A stretch of 50,702 bases of DNA, from NCBI GenBank assembly GCA_902556905.1, contig CACDYK010000010.1, forward strand, positions 1 to 50,702. The letters are read 5' to 3'. The stretch comes from an uncultured Pelagibacteraceae bacterium. Lineage in GTDB: Bacteria; Pseudomonadota; Alphaproteobacteria; Pelagibacterales; Pelagibacteraceae. The position numbers and the translations under genes were made by a program. The notes under the pieces are model-generated. The model ran no database searches, was not told the DNA's origin, and saw nothing but the letters and a program-made list of their open reading frames with translations. Shown one piece after another: positions 26,738 through 36,290 of this stretch (position 1 is the first letter of the stretch; each line of letters starts with the position of its first letter).

Positions 26738-27043
26738 CTACCAGCTTGACTTGGTCATTCCTGGAATTAATCCAGCTAAACCTAAGTCCCTTAAAGCTAT
26801 TCTTGATATTTTTAATTTTCTATAAACCCCATGAGGCCTACCTGTAATTTTGCATCTATTCATCACTCTTATTTTTGCCGAATTTCTTGGCATTTGAGAT
26901 AATTTTTGCTGTGCTTTAAATCTTTCTTCTAAAGGTAATTTTTTATCCATAATTATCTTTTTTAAACTTTGTCTTTTTTTATAAAGCTTGTCAGAAAGTT
27001 TAATTCTTTTATCGTTTTTATTTACAGCACTTACTTTCGCCAT
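26738..27043 (-). CDS. rpsN: 30S ribosomal protein S14 (zinc-free type)
   Basis: 101 residues, the long form lacking the two CxxC zinc knuckles. Core RNSAKIRVMNRCKITGRPHGVYRKL and C-terminal RDLGLAGLIPGMTKSSW are intact. Lies between rplE and rpsH in the standard spc order. Confidence 0.98.
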   Translation of the reverse strand: MAKVSAVNKNDKRIKLSDKLYKKRQSLKKIIMDKKLPLEERFKAQQKLSQMPRNSAKIRVMNRCKITGRPHGVYRKLKISRIALRDLGLAGLIPGMTKSSW

Positions 27044-27045
27044 GA

Positions 27046-27600
27046 TTAATTGTCTCCTTTTTTAATAAATGGGAAATTCATTTTTTCTAACAAAGCAAGT
27101 GCATGATCTTTATTTAAAGCTTTAATTACGACCACTATATCTAGACCACGTACTTTATCTGCTCTATCAAAACTAACCTCTGGAAAAATTATGTGTTCTT
27201 TAACTCCAAATGTATAATTACCAAATTTATCAAATCCTTTTGTAGATAAACCTCTGAAATCTTTAATTCGAGGTAATGCAATATTTACTAGTCTGTCAAT
27301 AAACTCATACATCTTATTTTTTCTCAATGTCACTTTTAAGCCAGCATTTGAGCCTTTTCTTGTTTTAAAGTTTGCAACAGATTTCTTAAATTTTGTAATT
27401 ACAGGTTTTTGACCAGTAATCTTTCCCATATCTTCTTCTGCAACTTTTAAAATTTTTGCATCGGCACCATCTAATCCAAGTCCCATATTTAAAACTATTT
27501 TTTCAATTCTAGGTGTCATAAAAATATTTTTTAGACCTAAGCTGTCTTTTAAAGCTGGTTGAATTTCTTTACTGTAAATCTCTTTTAATCTTGGTGTCAT
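27046..27600 (-). CDS. rplE: 50S ribosomal protein L5
   Basis: 184 residues. PRIEKIVLNMGLG, ITGQKPVITKFKKSVANFKTR and FPEVSFDRADKVRGLDIVVV mark L5, which contacts 5S rRNA and the P-site tRNA in the central protuberance. One-base overlap with rplX upstream and two bases before rpsN. Confidence 0.98.
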   Translation of the reverse strand: MTPRLKEIYSKEIQPALKDSLGLKNIFMTPRIEKIVLNMGLGLDGADAKILKVAEEDMGKITGQKPVITKFKKSVANFKTRKGSNAGLKVTLRKNKMYEFIDRLVNIALPRIKDFRGLSTKGFDKFGNYTFGVKEHIIFPEVSFDRADKVRGLDIVVVIKALNKDHALALLEKMNFPFIKKGDN

Positions 27601-27845
27601 TATTTTTTAGCCTCTGTTTTTTTTATTGCTTTTTCGTCAATTAACTTAAGATTTGATAAATGAATAAAGCTCTCTTTTGATACAATTCCACCTTTTTTCT
27701 CTTTAGTCGTTTTTACATGTTTTTTAACCATATTAATTTCTTTAACTTTTGCTCTATTATTGGATCTGTCAATTTCAATAACTTCACCTTCTTTTTTTTT
27801 ATCTTTACCTGTTAAAACTCTAACTTTTAGACCCTTTTTAATCAT
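27600..27845 (-). CDS. rplX: 50S ribosomal protein L24 (C-terminally short)
   Basis: 81 residues instead of the usual ~103. The KOW domain is complete ([25 protein letters not shown]) and extends through [27 protein letters not shown]. The C-terminal segment of typical L24 with a KPTRVGYR-like motif is missing and replaced by a short Lys/Ala tail. The stop overlaps the rplE start by one base, so the gene is tidy and not a frameshift remnant. Confidence 0.95.
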   Translation of the reverse strand: MIKKGLKVRVLTGKDKKKEGEVIEIDRSNNRAKVKEINMVKKHVKTTKEKKGGIVSKESFIHLSNLKLIDEKAIKKTEAKK

Positions 27846-27846
27846 A

Positions 27847-28215
27847 TTATAAAACCTCCGGTGCTAATGAAATTATTTTCATTTGCCCTCTACTTCTTAA
27901 TTCTCTAGTTACAGGTCCAAAAATCCTTGTTCCCACCGGTTCACCTTTATCATCAACTAAAACAGCAGCGTTATTGTCAAATTTAACTTTTGAACCGTCA
28001 TTTCTGTGAATTCCTTTTTTAACCCTTACTACGACTGCTTTATGAACTGTACCTTTTTTTACCTTTCCTTTAGGTATTGCCTCTTTCACAGCAATCACAA
28101 TAGTATCACCAATACTAGCGTATCTTCTTTTTGACCCGCCAAGTACTTTTATACATTCTATTCTTTTAGCACCAGTATTGTCTGCTACTTGTAACTCTGT
28201 TTGTACACCAATCAT
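27847..28215 (-). CDS. rplN: 50S ribosomal protein L14
   Basis: 122 residues, the usual length. [39 protein letters not shown] and the C-terminal [13 protein letters not shown] are diagnostic. L14 lies at the subunit interface. First gene of the classic spc group, but only one shared base separates it from rpsQ, so no separate spc promoter is apparent. Confidence 0.98.
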   Translation of the reverse strand: MIGVQTELQVADNTGAKRIECIKVLGGSKRRYASIGDTIVIAVKEAIPKGKVKKGTVHKAVVVRVKKGIHRNDGSKVKFDNNAAVLVDDKGEPVGTRIFGPVTRELRSRGQMKIISLAPEVL

Positions 28216-28451
28216 TATTTAGTATTCTCCATTACTTGGAATTTTTTATTTTTTGAAAACGGCTTACTTTCTATAATTGAAACCTTATCACCTGTTTTAA
28301 ATGTATTATTTTCATCATGAGCATTGTAATTTTTTCTTACTTTAATTACTTTTTTAAGTACAGGATGAGAATATTTTCTTTCAACCATTACAGTTATAGT
28401 TTTGTTTGGTTTATCGCTTATTACTACCCCAGTTAATATTTTTTTAGGCAT
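28215..28451 (-). CDS. rpsQ: 30S ribosomal protein S17
   Basis: 78 residues, OB-fold. [29 protein letters not shown] and the later [18 protein letters not shown] are characteristic. The first eight bases overlap the end of rpmC. Confidence 0.97.
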   Translation of the reverse strand: MPKKILTGVVISDKPNKTITVMVERKYSHPVLKKVIKVRKNYNAHDENNTFKTGDKVSIIESKPFSKNKKFQVMENTK

Positions 28452-28635
28452 TAATTTTTCCTTTTAATATAGTTTTTAACCTTGCAATTGTTTTCTTTGT
28501 TTCACCAATTTTTGATGGGTTTGTTACTTGTGAATTCATCTTTTGAAATCTAAAATTAAAAAGATCTTTTTTTAATTTATCAATATTTTTAATCATTTCG
28601 TCTTTAGATAATTTTTTGATTTCTTGTTTTTTCAT
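28444..28635 (-). CDS. rpmC: 50S ribosomal protein L29
   Basis: 63 residues from the ATG at 28635. The frame also reaches a TTG at 28644, but MKKQEIKKLS is the normal L29 start and begins one base after the rplP stop. Helical hairpin with LKKDLFNFRFQKMNSQ and IGETKKTIARLKTIL. L29 sits by the peptide exit tunnel. It overlaps rpsQ by eight bases. Confidence 0.96.
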   Translation of the reverse strand: MKKQEIKKLSKDEMIKNIDKLKKDLFNFRFQKMNSQVTNPSKIGETKKTIARLKTILKGKINA

Positions 28636-28636
28636 A

Positions 28637-29047
28637 TTAAGCAAACCTCTTAATAGTTTTAGTTTTAATTGGCAATTTGGCTGATGCTTTATAAAGAGCT
28701 TCTTTTGCTATTTGCTCTGACACACCATCAACTTCAAATAAAATTCTCCCTGGTTTCACTCTGCAAGCAAAAAATTCTGGATTTCCTTTACCTTTACCCA
28801 TTCTAACTTCTATAGGTTTTTTTGATACAGGAATATTTGGGAATACTCTGGTCCATACTCTTCCTTGTCTTTTCATATGTCTAGTTAATGCCACTCTAGC
28901 AGCTTCAATTTGTTTTCCAGTAATCCTCTCTGGCTGTAAAGCTTTCAAAGCAAAAGCTCCATAATTAATAGAACTTGCTCTTGTAGCAGTTCCATGAATT
29001 CTTCCTTTATGAGCTTTTCTCCATCTAGTTCTAACTGGTTGAAGCAT
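28637..29047 (-). CDS. rplP: 50S ribosomal protein L16
   Basis: 136 residues. N-terminal [16 protein letters not shown], central [32 protein letters not shown] and [22 protein letters not shown] are diagnostic. L16 positions the A- and P-site tRNAs. It shares one base with rpsC. Confidence 0.98.
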   Translation of the reverse strand: MLQPVRTRWRKAHKGRIHGTATRASSINYGAFALKALQPERITGKQIEAARVALTRHMKRQGRVWTRVFPNIPVSKKPIEVRMGKGKGNPEFFACRVKPGRILFEVDGVSEQIAKEALYKASAKLPIKTKTIKRFA

Positions 29048-29727
29048 TATTCTTTACCCTCTTTAGTTATTACTTTGTTAGTTTCTTGGCTAAATTCTCT
29101 TGCAAATACTTCACCTTTATAGATCCAAACTTTAATTCCAATAATTCCGTATGTAGTTAAAGCCTCTGCTTCAGCATAATCAATATCAGCTCTTAAAGTG
29201 TGGGATGGTATACTTCCTTCTCTTAACCATTCAGTTCTTGCTATTTCATTTCCACCAAGTCTACCACTAATAGAAACTTTAATTCCTCTTGCCCCTAATC
29301 TAATGCATGATTGCATAGATCTCTTCATAGCCCTTCTGTACGAAATTCTTTTTACTAACTGTTGAGCAATATTTTCTGCAACTAAATATGCGTTAGTTTC
29401 TGGTTTTTTTACTTCTTTTATATTTAAAGCAACTTCATTAGTTGTAAATTTTGATAAATTATTCTTAATTTTATCAATATCACTTCCTTTTTTTCCAATT
29501 ACAAATCCTGGTCTAGAGGTATAGATAGTAACGTAACATTTATTAGATGTTCTCTCTATCATCACTTTTGATACGCCAGAGTTGACTACATTTTTTTTGA
29601 TGTAATCTCTTATTTTAAAATCTTCAATTAAATAATTTCCAAAATCTTTTTTCTTAGCATACCAAACAGAGTCCCAACCTCTATTGATGCCCAGTCTAAA
29701 ACCTACAGGATTAACTTTTTGTCCCAT
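29047..29727 (-). CDS. rpsC: 30S ribosomal protein S3
   Basis: 226 residues. Begins [13 protein letters not shown]; the KH domain holds the GKKG loop ([14 protein letters not shown]), and the C domain holds GVKVWI-type [14 protein letters not shown]3 helps unwind incoming mRNA. The first 17 bases overlap the end of rplV, the longest overlap in the ribosomal block. Confidence 0.98.
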   Translation of the reverse strand: MGQKVNPVGFRLGINRGWDSVWYAKKKDFGNYLIEDFKIRDYIKKNVVNSGVSKVMIERTSNKCYVTIYTSRPGFVIGKKGSDIDKIKNNLSKFTTNEVALNIKEVKKPETNAYLVAENIAQQLVKRISYRRAMKRSMQSCIRLGARGIKVSISGRLGGNEIARTEWLREGSIPSHTLRADIDYAEAEALTTYGIIGIKVWIYKGEVFAREFSQETNKVITKEGKE

Positions 29728-30109
29728 GACTCTCCATTTGTTTAACTTCTGATAAAATTATAGTTACGGTTGACCAAGGTTTTAAGATTGGTGCAGCTCT
29801 ACCTTTTGCTCTTGGTCTAAATCTTTTCATTACAATTTTTTTTCCACAATATGCTTCTTTGACAACTAAATTATCAATATCATATTGAAAGTTGTTTTCA
29901 GCATTTGCAACTGCAGAGCTTATTGTTTTTCTTATATCTTTGCTTATTCTTTTAGTTGAGAATTGTAGGTCTCTAATTGCTACATCAACCTTTTTTCCAA
30001 CAATACTTTTTAAAATAGGATTAAGTTTTCTAACACTAGTTCTTATACTGTTGTTAACAGATTTAACTGTATCAACTTTTTTTCTATTTTTTTTCTTTGT
30101 CTTATTCAT
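29711..30109 (-). CDS. rplV: 50S ribosomal protein L22
   Basis: 132 residues, longer than E. coli's 110 because of a Lys-rich N-terminal extension ([12 protein letters not shown]). Core features include [35 protein letters not shown], ending in the exit-tunnel loop [19 protein letters not shown]. The stop lies within rpsC. Confidence 0.96.
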   Translation of the reverse strand: MNKTKKKNRKKVDTVKSVNNSIRTSVRKLNPILKSIVGKKVDVAIRDLQFSTKRISKDIRKTISSAVANAENNFQYDIDNLVVKEAYCGKKIVMKRFRPRAKGRAAPILKPWSTVTIILSEVKQMESHGTKS

Positions 30110-30111
30110 AT

Positions 30112-30408
30112 TTATTTTTTAGCCGCTGTTGCAGGTTTAGCTTTTTTATCTGCTGGTGTATGACCATAAAAAGTTCTCGTAGGTGAAAATTCCCCTAACT
30201 TATGTCCAACCATGTCTTCTGAAATAGTGATTGGTATAAATTTTTTACCATTATAAATTTGAAAACTAACACCAACAAAGTCAGGTAATATTGTTGACTT
30301 TCTTGACCAAGTTTTAATTGGAATTTTTTTTGGATCATCTTTGTATTTATCAACTTTTTTCATTAAGCTTTCTTCAACAAAAGGTCCTTTCCATACTGAT
30401 CTAGCCAT
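30112..30408 (-). CDS. rpsS: 30S ribosomal protein S19
   Basis: 98 residues. [32 protein letters not shown] and [16 protein letters not shown] identify S19 of the 30S head. One-base overlap with rplB. Confidence 0.98.
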   Translation of the reverse strand: MARSVWKGPFVEESLMKKVDKYKDDPKKIPIKTWSRKSTILPDFVGVSFQIYNGKKFIPITISEDMVGHKLGEFSPTRTFYGHTPADKKAKPATAAKK

Positions 30409-31250
30409 TATTTTTTAGTATCCTTCCTTTTGTTTCTTCTTTTAACAATAAATTTATCTGTTCTCTTATTATCTCTTGTTTTTAATCCTTTTGCAGATTG
30501 ACCTGTAGGTGAAACAGGGTGTCTTCCTCCAGCTGATTTACCTTCACCACCACCATGCGGGTGATCAACAGGGTTTTTCACAACTCCTCTTGTATGTGGT
30601 TTTCTTCCAAGCCATCTTGATCTTCCTGCTTTTCCAATTTTAATATTTTTTTGATCTGGATTAGTCAATGTCCCAATAGTAGCTAATGATCTAGAATCTA
30701 TTTTTCTTACTTCTCCTGATGCTAATTTGATTAAACTGTAGTTTCCATCTAATCCACTAATGGTAACTGAAGAACCTGCTGATCTAGCGATTTTGCCACC
30801 TGCACCTGGTTGAATTTCAACGTTATGAATATTTATTCCAACAGGAATATCCTGAAGTGGCATGCAATTTCCAACTTTAATTTCTTTTTTAGATCCATTT
30901 TCAATTTTATCGCCCGCTTTTATTTTTTGTGGCGCTAAATAGTAAGCATGAGAACCATCTTCAAATTTTACTAACATAATATAACATGATCTATTTGGAT
31001 CATATTCAATTCTTTCAACAGTTGCTTCCATGTCAAATTTTTTACGGTAAAAATCTACATGTCTATACATCTTTTTATGGCCACCCGATCTATTAATATT
31101 AGTTATATGCCCATTATTATTTCTTCCTTTCATTGCATTTTTTGGTGATACAAGTGATTTGAAAGGTTTGCCTTTCCACAGACCAGTTCTATCAACTAAG
31201 ATAGTTCCTCTAGTGGATTTTGTATAAGGTTTAAAAGTTTTAAGTGCCAT
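30408..31250 (-). CDS. rplB: 50S ribosomal protein L2
   Basis: 280 residues. [53 protein letters not shown] includes the universal loop near the peptidyl transferase centre, with the conserved His of VDHPHGGG. N-terminal [13 protein letters not shown] is typical. Four bases after rplW. Confidence 0.98.
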   Translation of the reverse strand: MALKTFKPYTKSTRGTILVDRTGLWKGKPFKSLVSPKNAMKGRNNNGHITNINRSGGHKKMYRHVDFYRKKFDMEATVERIEYDPNRSCYIMLVKFEDGSHAYYLAPQKIKAGDKIENGSKKEIKVGNCMPLQDIPVGINIHNVEIQPGAGGKIARSAGSSVTISGLDGNYSLIKLASGEVRKIDSRSLATIGTLTNPDQKNIKIGKAGRSRWLGRKPHTRGVVKNPVDHPHGGGEGKSAGGRHPVSPTGQSAKGLKTRDNKRTDKFIVKRRNKRKDTKK

Positions 31251-31253
31251 TTA

Positions 31254-31547
31254 TTAAATACCTGTTGTTAGATCAATGCTTTGACCTTTTTTAAGTGTTA
31301 TTATTGCTTTTTTAAAACCAGAAACTCTAACTTTTTTTCCTCTGGTTATTTTAATTCTGTTCTGTTTATTGATTATATTAATCTTAGTCACATTTACTTT
31401 AAAAATTTTTTCAATATTCTTTTTCAAGTTTGTTTTGTTTGCACCTGCAGGAACTTTGAAAACAATTTTATTTTGATCAGATAAATTAGTTGATTTCTCA
31501 GTAACCATTGGAGAAACAATTTTATCGTATAAATGTATTTTATCCAT
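31254..31547 (-). CDS. rplW: 50S ribosomal protein L23
   Basis: 97 residues. DKIVSPMVTEKSTNLSDQNKIVFKV and KVNVTKINIINKQ fit L23, the protein at the tunnel exit that docks trigger factor and SRP. The trigger-factor-binding Glu region (VTEKS) is intact. Confidence 0.97.
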   Translation of the reverse strand: MDKIHLYDKIVSPMVTEKSTNLSDQNKIVFKVPAGANKTNLKKNIEKIFKVNVTKINIINKQNRIKITRGKKVRVSGFKKAIITLKKGQSIDLTTGI

Positions 31548-31548
31548 T

Positions 31549-32172
31549 TTAAGAATATCTCTTTTCTAGTTCTTTTACTGAACTTTCAGTAAAGACAACT
31601 TTTTTAAATTTTATAATATCATAAGAGCTAAAATGATTTACATCTGTTACTTTAACATTTGGAATGTTTCTAGCCGATTTTTCAATTTTTTCTTTTGAAG
31701 CTTTATCCAAAATAATTAAAGAATTTGATATTTCTAATTTTTGAATAATTGCATTCATCTCTTTTGTTTTTTTAATTTCTGAAGAAAAATCACTCAATAT
31801 TAGTAAATTTTTATTATTATTCTTTTCAGTAATTAATGAGGCAACACTTAATTTCTTTTCATTTTTATTTAATTTCCTTTTTTTGTAAGCAAGCTCACCT
31901 TTAGGACCATGTGCTATACCACCACCAACAAATATTGGAGCTTTTCTACTTGCGTGTCTAGCTCCACCAGTTCCTTTTTGAGCATAAATCTTTGAAGTAG
32001 GACCACTCACTTCATTTTGCTGTTTGGTTTTAGCATGTCTACCTTTATAATTAGCGTTTGTTTTATACAACACGCTACTTACTAATTTACTATTAATTTT
32101 TGCAGAAAAAATTTTATCCAACACTTCAATAGTGTTTTTTTTTCCATCAATACTAATTTTTTCTATTTTCAT
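31549..32172 (-). CDS. rplD: 50S ribosomal protein L4
   Basis: 207 residues. The tunnel-constriction loop is intact (QKGTGGARHASRKAPIFVGGGIAHGPK). The C-terminal domain is Lys/Asn-rich. In E. coli L4 represses the S10 operon through an mRNA leader; here rpsJ follows fusA by two bases, so the same leader cannot exist. Confidence 0.97.
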   Translation of the reverse strand: MKIEKISIDGKKNTIEVLDKIFSAKINSKLVSSVLYKTNANYKGRHAKTKQQNEVSGPTSKIYAQKGTGGARHASRKAPIFVGGGIAHGPKGELAYKKRKLNKNEKKLSVASLITEKNNNKNLLILSDFSSEIKKTKEMNAIIQKLEISNSLIILDKASKEKIEKSARNIPNVKVTDVNHFSSYDIIKFKKVVFTESSVKELEKRYS

Positions 32173-32882
32173 TATTTTTTCTTTTTATCAGGTGTTTTTT
32201 TAGCTTCTTCTGCTGCAGCAATCTTTTCTGAAATTGTCATTTTATTTATATTTTTAATTGATTTTCTCACTACAATTTCAGTATTTTTTGATCCTGGAAT
32301 TGATCCTTTTAAATACAAAAGTTCATTTTCTAAATCTGTTTTAATTATTTCAATGTTAAGCATTGTTCTTAATCTGTCACCCATGTGACCTGCCATTTTT
32401 TTCCCTTTAAATACTTTACCAGGATCTTGACTATGTCCTGTTGAACCATGAGCTCTATGTGAAACTGAAACACCGTGGCTGGCCCTTAAACCACCAAAAT
32501 TCCACCTTTTCATTGCACCAGCAAAACCTTTTCCTATTGTCTTTGATCTTGTGTCTACAAATTTAATATCTTTAAATATTTCTAAGCCAAACTCATTACC
32601 TTCTTTATAATTTTCTGTATCTTTAACTTTATATTCTTTAAGCTTTTTCTTTGCTTCTGTGTTCTTTTTAGCAAAAAAACCTTTCATCGCCTTTGTAAGT
32701 TTTGAATTCTTTATTTTTCCATACCCAAGTTGAACAGCTTTGTAGCCTCTTTTTTCTTCATCAATAACTTGAATAACTCTAGCTTTTTCTACTTTAAGGA
32801 CAGTTACAGGAACTAACTGACCAGTTTTATAAAACTCTCTAGTCATGCCTATTTTTTTTCCTATTAAAGCTATCTCAGACAT
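32172..32882 (-). CDS. rplC: 50S ribosomal protein L3
   Basis: 236 residues. GKKIGMTREF at the start, VKGFAGAMKRW-type GKGFAGAMKRWNFGG, SHGVSVSHRAHGSTGHSQDPGKVFKGKKMAGHMG in the middle (the loop reaching the peptidyl transferase centre). The last ~20 residues form an Ala/Lys-rich tail beyond E. coli L3. Confidence 0.98.
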   Translation of the reverse strand: MSEIALIGKKIGMTREFYKTGQLVPVTVLKVEKARVIQVIDEEKRGYKAVQLGYGKIKNSKLTKAMKGFFAKKNTEAKKKLKEYKVKDTENYKEGNEFGLEIFKDIKFVDTRSKTIGKGFAGAMKRWNFGGLRASHGVSVSHRAHGSTGHSQDPGKVFKGKKMAGHMGDRLRTMLNIEIIKTDLENELLYLKGSIPGSKNTEIVVRKSIKNINKMTISEKIAAAEEAKKTPDKKKK

Positions 32883-32884
32883 AA

Positions 32885-33193
32885 TTAAATTTTTATCTCC
32901 ACATCAACACCTGACGCAAGGTCTAGTTTCATTAAAGCTTCTACTGTTTGTGGTGTTGGCTCTATAATATCTATTAATCTTTTATGAGTTCTTGACTCAA
33001 ATTGTTCTCTACTTTTTTTATCAATATGAGGGCCTTTTAAAACTGTGTATCTTTCTATTCTAGTTGGTAATGGAATAGGTCCTTTAATAGTTGCACCTGT
33101 TCTTTTGACAGTGTTAACTATTTCTTCGGTAGAAGCATCTAAAATTTTATTATCGTATGCTCTAAGTTTAATTCTAATATTTTGTTTTTCCAT
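32885..33193 (-). CDS. rpsJ: 30S ribosomal protein S10
   Basis: 102 residues. [43 protein letters not shown] and the C-terminal SGVDVEIKI are diagnostic. S10 also forms the antitermination partner NusE. It follows fusA by two bases; there is no second tuf gene between them, as many bacteria have. Confidence 0.98.
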   Translation of the reverse strand: MEKQNIRIKLRAYDNKILDASTEEIVNTVKRTGATIKGPIPLPTRIERYTVLKGPHIDKKSREQFESRTHKRLIDIIEPTPQTVEALMKLDLASGVDVEIKI

Positions 33194-33195
33194 AA

Positions 33196-35274
33196 TTACC
33201 CAGCAATCTTTTTAGTTACTTCGTCCTGTACGTTTTGTGGCACTTTAGAGTAATGGTCAAAGAACATTGAATATTGGGCTCTTCCTTGAGACATTGATCT
33301 TAAATTGTTAATATATCCAAACATATTTGCCAAAGGGACCATAGCTGTAATTACTGTTGCATTACCTCTTTGTTCTTGAGTGCTAATTTGACCTCTTCGA
33401 CTATTTAAATCACCTATTACATCACCCATATAATCTTCAGGTGTAACTACTTCTACTCTCATAACAGGCTCAAGAAGTTTTAAAGTTCCTTTAGTACAAG
33501 CCTCTTTAAAGCAAGCTCTGCTAGCAAGTTCAAAAGCAAGAACACTTGAGTCTACATCGTGGTGTAATCCATCAATAATTGTAACTTTATAATCGATCAT
33601 TGGAAATCCTGCTAAAATTCCATTATCTGACACTGTTTCAATACCTTTTTCTACACCCGGAATAAATTCTTTAGGGATAGCACCACCTTTAATTTTACTT
33701 TCAACTGATCTTCCTGCACCTGGCTCTTGAGGTTCAACAAGAAGTTTAACTTTTGCAAATTGACCCGCACCACCACTTTGTTTTTTGTGTGTGTATTCAA
33801 CTTCTGAAGCATTTTCTAACGTTTCTCTATACGCAACTTGAGGAGCTCCAACATTAGCTTCAACTTTAAATTCTCTTTTCATTCTATCTACAATAATATC
33901 TAAGTGCAGCTCACCCATACCTTTAATAATTGTTTGCCCAGATTCTTCATCAGATGTAACTCTAAATGAAGGATCTTCTGCTGCGAGTCTTCCTAATGCT
34001 TCACCCATTTTTTCTTGGTCAGCTTTTGTTTTTGGCTCTACAGCAATTTCGATAACAGGCTCTGGAAATTCCATTGGCTCAAGTAGCACAGGGTTATTTT
34101 CATCACATAATGTGTGACCTGTTATAGTATTTTTTAAACCTGCTAATGCTACTATGTCTCCAGCATTTGCCTCCTTGATATCTTCTCTTGAGTTGGCATG
34201 CATTAAAAGCATTCTACCAACTCTTTCTTCTTTATCTTTTGATGTATTATAAACAGCTGTGCCAGTTTTAATTGTTCCAGAATAAATTCTAATAAAAGTA
34301 AGTGAACCTACGAATGGGTCATTAGCAACTTTAAAAGCTAAAGCAGAAAAAGGAACAGAATCTTCAAATTTCATTTCTAATTCTTCCTCTGATCCTGGTT
34401 TAGTTCCTTTAATTGATCCAATATCAATTGGACTAGGAAGATAGTTAATTGTTGCATCAAGTAATGGTTGTACTCCTTTATTTTTAAAAGCAGAACCAGT
34501 AGTAATTGGAACAAAACTAAAGTTTAAAGTTCCTTTTCTAATGCATCTTATTAAATCTTCTTCTTTTATTTCATCACCATTTAAATAAGCTTCCATTAAT
34601 TTTTCGTCTTGCTCAACTGCAGTTTCAACTAATTCTGTTCTATATTTTTGAGAAATTTCTTTTAAATCATCTGGGATATCTTTGTATTCCCATTCAGCAC
34701 CTAGGGCTTCATTTTTCCAAACCTGAGCTTTCATTTTAACTAGATCAACAACACCAGATAATGAAGCTTCAATGCCAATTGGAATTTGTAGAGGTAATGG
34801 CTTACACCCTAATCTATCTCTTATCATGTCTACACATCTAAAGAAATCAGCGCCAGTTCTATCTAGTTTATTAACAAAACAAATTCTTGGAACTTTGTAT
34901 TTATCAGCTTGTCTCCAAACAGTTTCAGACTGAGGCTCCACACCGGCAACACCATCAAAAACGCATACCGCGCCATCTAAAACCTTAAGAGATCTTTCAA
35001 CTTCAATTGTAAAATCTACGTGACCTGGTGTATCAATAATATTAATTCTATGTTCATTCCAAAAACAAGTAGTAGCAGCAGAAGTAATTGTAATTCCTCT
35101 TTCTTGTTCTTGTTCCATCCAATCCATAGTTGCAGCACCATCATGTACTTCACCTATTTTGTGGCTTTTACCTGTGTAGTATAAAATTCTTTCAGTAGTA
35201 GTAGTTTTTCCTGCATCGATGTGGGCCATGATCCCAATGTTTCTGTATTTATCTAATGTATGAGTTCTAGCCAT
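33196..35274 (-). CDS. fusA: Translation elongation factor G
   Basis: 692 residues, full length. GTPase P-loop is [13 protein letters not shown], switch [29 protein letters not shown], switch [17 protein letters not shown], and [10 protein letters not shown] gives guanine recognition. Domains II-V follow, including [13 protein letters not shown] and the domain IV loop. It drives translocation and, with RRF, ribosome recycling. Confidence 0.99.
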   Translation of the reverse strand: MARTHTLDKYRNIGIMAHIDAGKTTTTERILYYTGKSHKIGEVHDGAATMDWMEQEQERGITITSAATTCFWNEHRINIIDTPGHVDFTIEVERSLKVLDGAVCVFDGVAGVEPQSETVWRQADKYKVPRICFVNKLDRTGADFFRCVDMIRDRLGCKPLPLQIPIGIEASLSGVVDLVKMKAQVWKNEALGAEWEYKDIPDDLKEISQKYRTELVETAVEQDEKLMEAYLNGDEIKEEDLIRCIRKGTLNFSFVPITTGSAFKNKGVQPLLDATINYLPSPIDIGSIKGTKPGSEEELEMKFEDSVPFSALAFKVANDPFVGSLTFIRIYSGTIKTGTAVYNTSKDKEERVGRMLLMHANSREDIKEANAGDIVALAGLKNTITGHTLCDENNPVLLEPMEFPEPVIEIAVEPKTKADQEKMGEALGRLAAEDPSFRVTSDEESGQTIIKGMGELHLDIIVDRMKREFKVEANVGAPQVAYRETLENASEVEYTHKKQSGGAGQFAKVKLLVEPQEPGAGRSVESKIKGGAIPKEFIPGVEKGIETVSDNGILAGFPMIDYKVTIIDGLHHDVDSSVLAFELASRACFKEACTKGTLKLLEPVMRVEVVTPEDYMGDVIGDLNSRRGQISTQEQRGNATVITAMVPLANMFGYINNLRSMSQGRAQYSMFFDHYSKVPQNVQDEVTKKIAG

Positions 35275-35280
35275 AATTTA

Positions 35281-35751
35281 TTACCATCTAAAATGTGCAA
35301 AAGCTTTATTTGACTCAGCCATTTTATGCACATCCTCTCTTTTTTTTACTGCAGCACCTTTTTTTTCATAAGCGTCGAACAGCTCATTAAAAATCTTATC
35401 TGACATATGTTTATCTTTTCGTTTTCTTGCAGAATCAACTAACCATCTAATTGCTAAAGCCTGAGCTCTCTTACTTTTTACTTCAACAGGAACTTGATAT
35501 GTTGCGCCACCAACTCTTCTTGATCTTACTTCAACAGTTGGTTTAATATTGTTAATAGCTTCGTTGAAAATATTTATTGGTTCATCTTTAGACTTTGTTT
35601 TAATTTTTTCGATTGCGTCATAAACTATTTTAGCCGCAACACCTCTTTTGCCATCATACATTATATTGTTAATTAACTTTGGAATAATAGTCGAATTAAA
35701 CTTTGGATCTGGAACTACATTTTTTTTAGGTTGAGTTTTTTTTCTAGACAT
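35281..35751 (-). CDS. rpsG: 30S ribosomal protein S7
   Basis: 156 residues. NNIMYDGKRGVAAKIVYDAIE, VEVRSRRVGGATYQVPVEV and the C-terminal KREDVHKMAESNKAFAHFRW identify S7, the head assembly protein and, in E. coli, the translational repressor of the str operon. Standard position between rpsL and fusA. Confidence 0.98.
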   Translation of the reverse strand: MSRKKTQPKKNVVPDPKFNSTIIPKLINNIMYDGKRGVAAKIVYDAIEKIKTKSKDEPINIFNEAINNIKPTVEVRSRRVGGATYQVPVEVKSKRAQALAIRWLVDSARKRKDKHMSDKIFNELFDAYEKKGAAVKKREDVHKMAESNKAFAHFRW

Positions 35752-36122
35752 TATTTACCTTTTTTAGTTCCATATAAAGATCTTCTTTTTTTTCTATTAG
35801 CAACACCCTGTGTATCAAGATTACCTCTTAAAATATGATAACGAACACCTGGCAAATCTTTTACTCTACCACCTCTTATTAATACCACTGAGTGTTCTTG
35901 AAGATTATGGCCTTCACCTGGTATGTAAGCAGTAACTTCAAAACCGTTTGACAATCTTACTCTTGCAACTTTTCTTAATGCAGAGTTAGGCTTCTTAGGA
36001 GTTGTTGTGTAAACTTTTACACACACACCTCTTTTTAAAGGTTGTTTTTGTAACGCAGGAACTTTATTCCTTGTTAACTGTTTAACTCTTTTTTTTCTTA
36101 ACAACTGATTAATAGTTGGCAT
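35751..36122 (-). CDS. rpsL: 30S ribosomal protein S12
   Basis: 123 residues. [20 protein letters not shown] carries the two lysines of the decoding centre and [17 protein letters not shown] the second conserved loop. Both positions where streptomycin-resistance changes occur are wild type. First gene after the 168-base gap from rpoC. Confidence 0.99.
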   Translation of the reverse strand: MPTINQLLRKKRVKQLTRNKVPALQKQPLKRGVCVKVYTTTPKKPNSALRKVARVRLSNGFEVTAYIPGEGHNLQEHSVVLIRGGRVKDLPGVRYHILRGNLDTQGVANRKKRRSLYGTKKGK

Positions 36123-36157
36123 AAATTTTTTAAAATTAATTAATTTATTTTTAGAGG

Positions 36158-36179
36158 AAAATAACTGACAGGTTATTTT
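36158..36179 (-). other. Perfect hairpin in the rpsL mRNA leader
   Basis: AAAATAAC and GTTATTTT form an uninterrupted 8-base-pair stem around a 6-base loop. It lies 36 bases ahead of the rpsL ATG. No U-run follows on the minus strand, so it is not a standard terminator. A second stem, TAGTAC/GTACTA at 36191-36211, lies just upstream. Confidence 0.5.
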
Positions 36180-36190
36180 GTGGCAGCGTT

Positions 36191-36211
36191 TAGTACTATT
36201 AGTAGGTACTA
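36191..36211 (-). other. Second hairpin in the rpsL mRNA leader
   Basis: A six-base inverted repeat (TAGTAC and GTACTA) encloses a nine-base loop. Together with the stem at 36158-36179 it would fold the leader into two adjacent hairpins between the predicted promoter and rpsL. Short and A/T-rich, so weak on its own. Confidence 0.35.
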
Positions 36212-36233
36212 CATTCCAACCAAAAACATCGCC

Positions 36234-36261
36234 AAAATACTTATTAATCTGACTTTGTCAA
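36234..36261 (-). promoter_or_regulatory. Predicted sigma-70 promoter for rpsL-rpsG-fusA
   Basis: Read leftward, a perfect TTGACA (36261-36256) is followed after 16 bases by TATTTT (36239-36234). The start site would be near 36227, leaving a leader of about 105 bases that includes two inverted repeats. It lies in the largest gap of the ribosomal block, just past the rpoC stop codon. Confidence 0.5.
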
Positions 36262-36290
36262 ACTAAAACTTCAAGTATTAGGTGATATTT

